Of a DNA stretch of 7,445 nucleotides, positions 6,616-7,445 are shown piece by piece. A program made the position numbers and the translations under genes. The notes under the pieces are model-generated. The model ran no database searches. It saw only the letters and a program-made list of their open reading frames with translations, and was not told where the DNA came from. This stretch comes from JBEIJQ01 sp040380145 (GTDB taxonomy: Bacteria > Bacteroidota > Bacteroidia > Chitinophagales > Saprospiraceae), in the NCBI GenBank assembly GCA_040380145.1, contig JBEIJQ010000149.1, positions 1 through 7,445 of the forward strand, read 5' to 3'. The stretch's first letter is position 1. The number at the start of each line of letters is the position of its first letter.

Positions 6616-7445
6616 ATGAAAAAAACACTGCTCGGCATCCTGTTGCTGCTGTCTGCCCACGCCTGTCGGACGCCCTCCGCTACCGCCGACCGCTCGCAAA
6701 GGCCCCGCAATGTGATCCTGCTCATCGGCGACGGGATGGGCCTCACCCAGATCACGGCCGGCTACATCTCGAACGGGATGAAGCTCAACCTGTTCCAATT
6801 CCCTTTCGTGGGCCTGCACAAGAACTTCCCCGTGAAGCGCGACGGCCTGATCACCGACTCGGCGGCCGGCGCCACTTCCTTCGCCTGCGGCGTGAAGACC
6901 TACAACGCCGCCATCGGCGTGGACGCCGATTCCCTGCCCGTGCCCACGCTCGTGGAATTGGCCGAACAGCACCGGTTGGCCACGGGCGTGGTGGCCACTT
7001 CCTCCTTGGTGCACGCCACGCCGGGATCGTTTTTGGCGCACGCCAAGCACCGCAATTTTTTCGAAGAGATCGCCCTCGACATACAGGACGTGGATGTGGA
7101 CCTGCTGATCGGCGGGGGCAAAAAATACTTCGACCGCCGGGCCGACCGCCAAGATCTGGTGGAAAAAATGAAGGCCCGCAACTATGTGGCGTACAACTGG
7201 GTGGAAAACGAGATGGCCGGCCTGCAGCCCGACCCGACCAAAAATTTCGTGTTCTTCACATCGGATTCCGAACCGGTGCCCGCTTCGCAGGGCCGCGATT
7301 ACCTCCCCGGAGCAAGTGCGCTGGCCTGTGATTTCCTGAAGAAAAAAGGCGGCGACCGGGGCTTTTTTCTGATGATCGAAGGCTCGCAGATCGATTGGGG
7401 CGGGCACGCCAACGACTCCGACTACCTGGTCTCGGAAATGATCGA
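6616..7445 (+). CDS. Alkaline phosphatase, exported (3' end outside window)
   Basis: The first 276 codons of an alkaline phosphatase of the PhoA superfamily, a metal-dependent phosphomonoesterase acting outside the cytoplasm. The N-terminus MKKTLLGILLLLSAHAC is a signal peptide; cleavage after AHA by signal peptidase I, or lipidation at Cys17, are both possible, the lipobox being imperfect. Catalytic features are VILLIGDGMG with metal ligand Asp39, TDSAAGAT with the nucleophile Ser82, VHATPGSF (132-139) matching the E. coli Asp153/Thr155 region with histidine in place of Asp, and EGSQIDWGGH with ligands Glu255, Asp260 and His264. The remaining zinc-binding Asp-His motif and C-terminal histidine must lie beyond the window. 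ATG 6616 was chosen because it gives a standard signal peptide; an in-frame ATG at 6604 would add MPLP and is also possible, with transcription starting almost at it. The frame is open to the window end. Confidence 0.94.
   Translation, partial: MKKTLLGILLLLSAHACRTPSATADRSQRPRNVILLIGDGMGLTQITAGYISNGMKLNLFQFPFVGLHKNFPVKRDGLITDSAAGATSFACGVKTYNAAIGVDADSLPVPTLVELAEQHRLATGVVATSSLVHATPGSFLAHAKHRNFFEEIALDIQDVDVDLLIGGGKKYFDRRADRQDLVEKMKARNYVAYNWVENEMAGLQPDPTKNFVFFTSDSEPVPASQGRDYLPGASALACDFLKKKGGDRGFFLMIEGSQIDWGGHANDSDYLVSEMI

Noticed and set aside
6421..7407. Minus-strand open frame of 328 codons opposite the phosphatase gene
   Set aside because: The + strand encodes a clear alkaline phosphatase with all expected motifs; the antisense frame has no family features.

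Overview
The window reads as chromosomal DNA from a GC-rich bacterium, probably of the Bacteroidota. The phylum call is moderate. It rests on a TAAATTTG box (the Bacteroidota -7 consensus is TAnnTTTG) just upstream of the last gene and on the general absence of Shine-Dalgarno sequences before the other starts. No rRNA or other phylogenetic marker is present. All genes found are on the + strand and closely packed. I saw no tRNA, rRNA, CRISPR array or insertion sequence.

Layout: (1) 1-879, the 3' part of aspS (aspartyl-tRNA synthetase), GC-rich. (2) 876-4103, an AT-richer two-gene block: a 165-residue protein of HEPN-like appearance, whose ATG overlaps the aspS stop, and a 902-residue protein that joins a ParA/MinD-like domain with a variant P-loop (KGGVGRT) to a second, canonical P-loop NTPase. 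(3) 4135-5658, asnS (asparaginyl-tRNA synthetase), GC-rich again, with a helical insertion. (4) 5681-6547, a bestrophin-like membrane channel protein. (5) 6616 to the window end, the start of an exported alkaline phosphatase.

The most interesting region is the two-gene block between the two aminoacyl-tRNA synthetase genes. Its base composition differs from both flanks: by hand count 21/60 G+C at 3241-3300, against 36/60 at 421-480 and 42/60 at 5401-5460. Its gene pair (small HEPN-like protein plus large KGGVGR/STAND-like ATPase) resembles the sensor/effector layout of prokaryotic conflict systems. It therefore looks like a horizontally acquired, possibly anti-phage, module placed exactly behind aspS so that the housekeeping operon transcribes it and translational coupling may start it. 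The defence role is inference from domain architecture and context. I cannot match the pair to a named system, and the small protein lacks a visible HEPN catalytic Rx4-6H motif.

The remaining genes are ordinary housekeeping or accessory functions: Asp-tRNA and Asn-tRNA charging, an anion-channel-like membrane protein, and phosphate release outside the cytoplasm.
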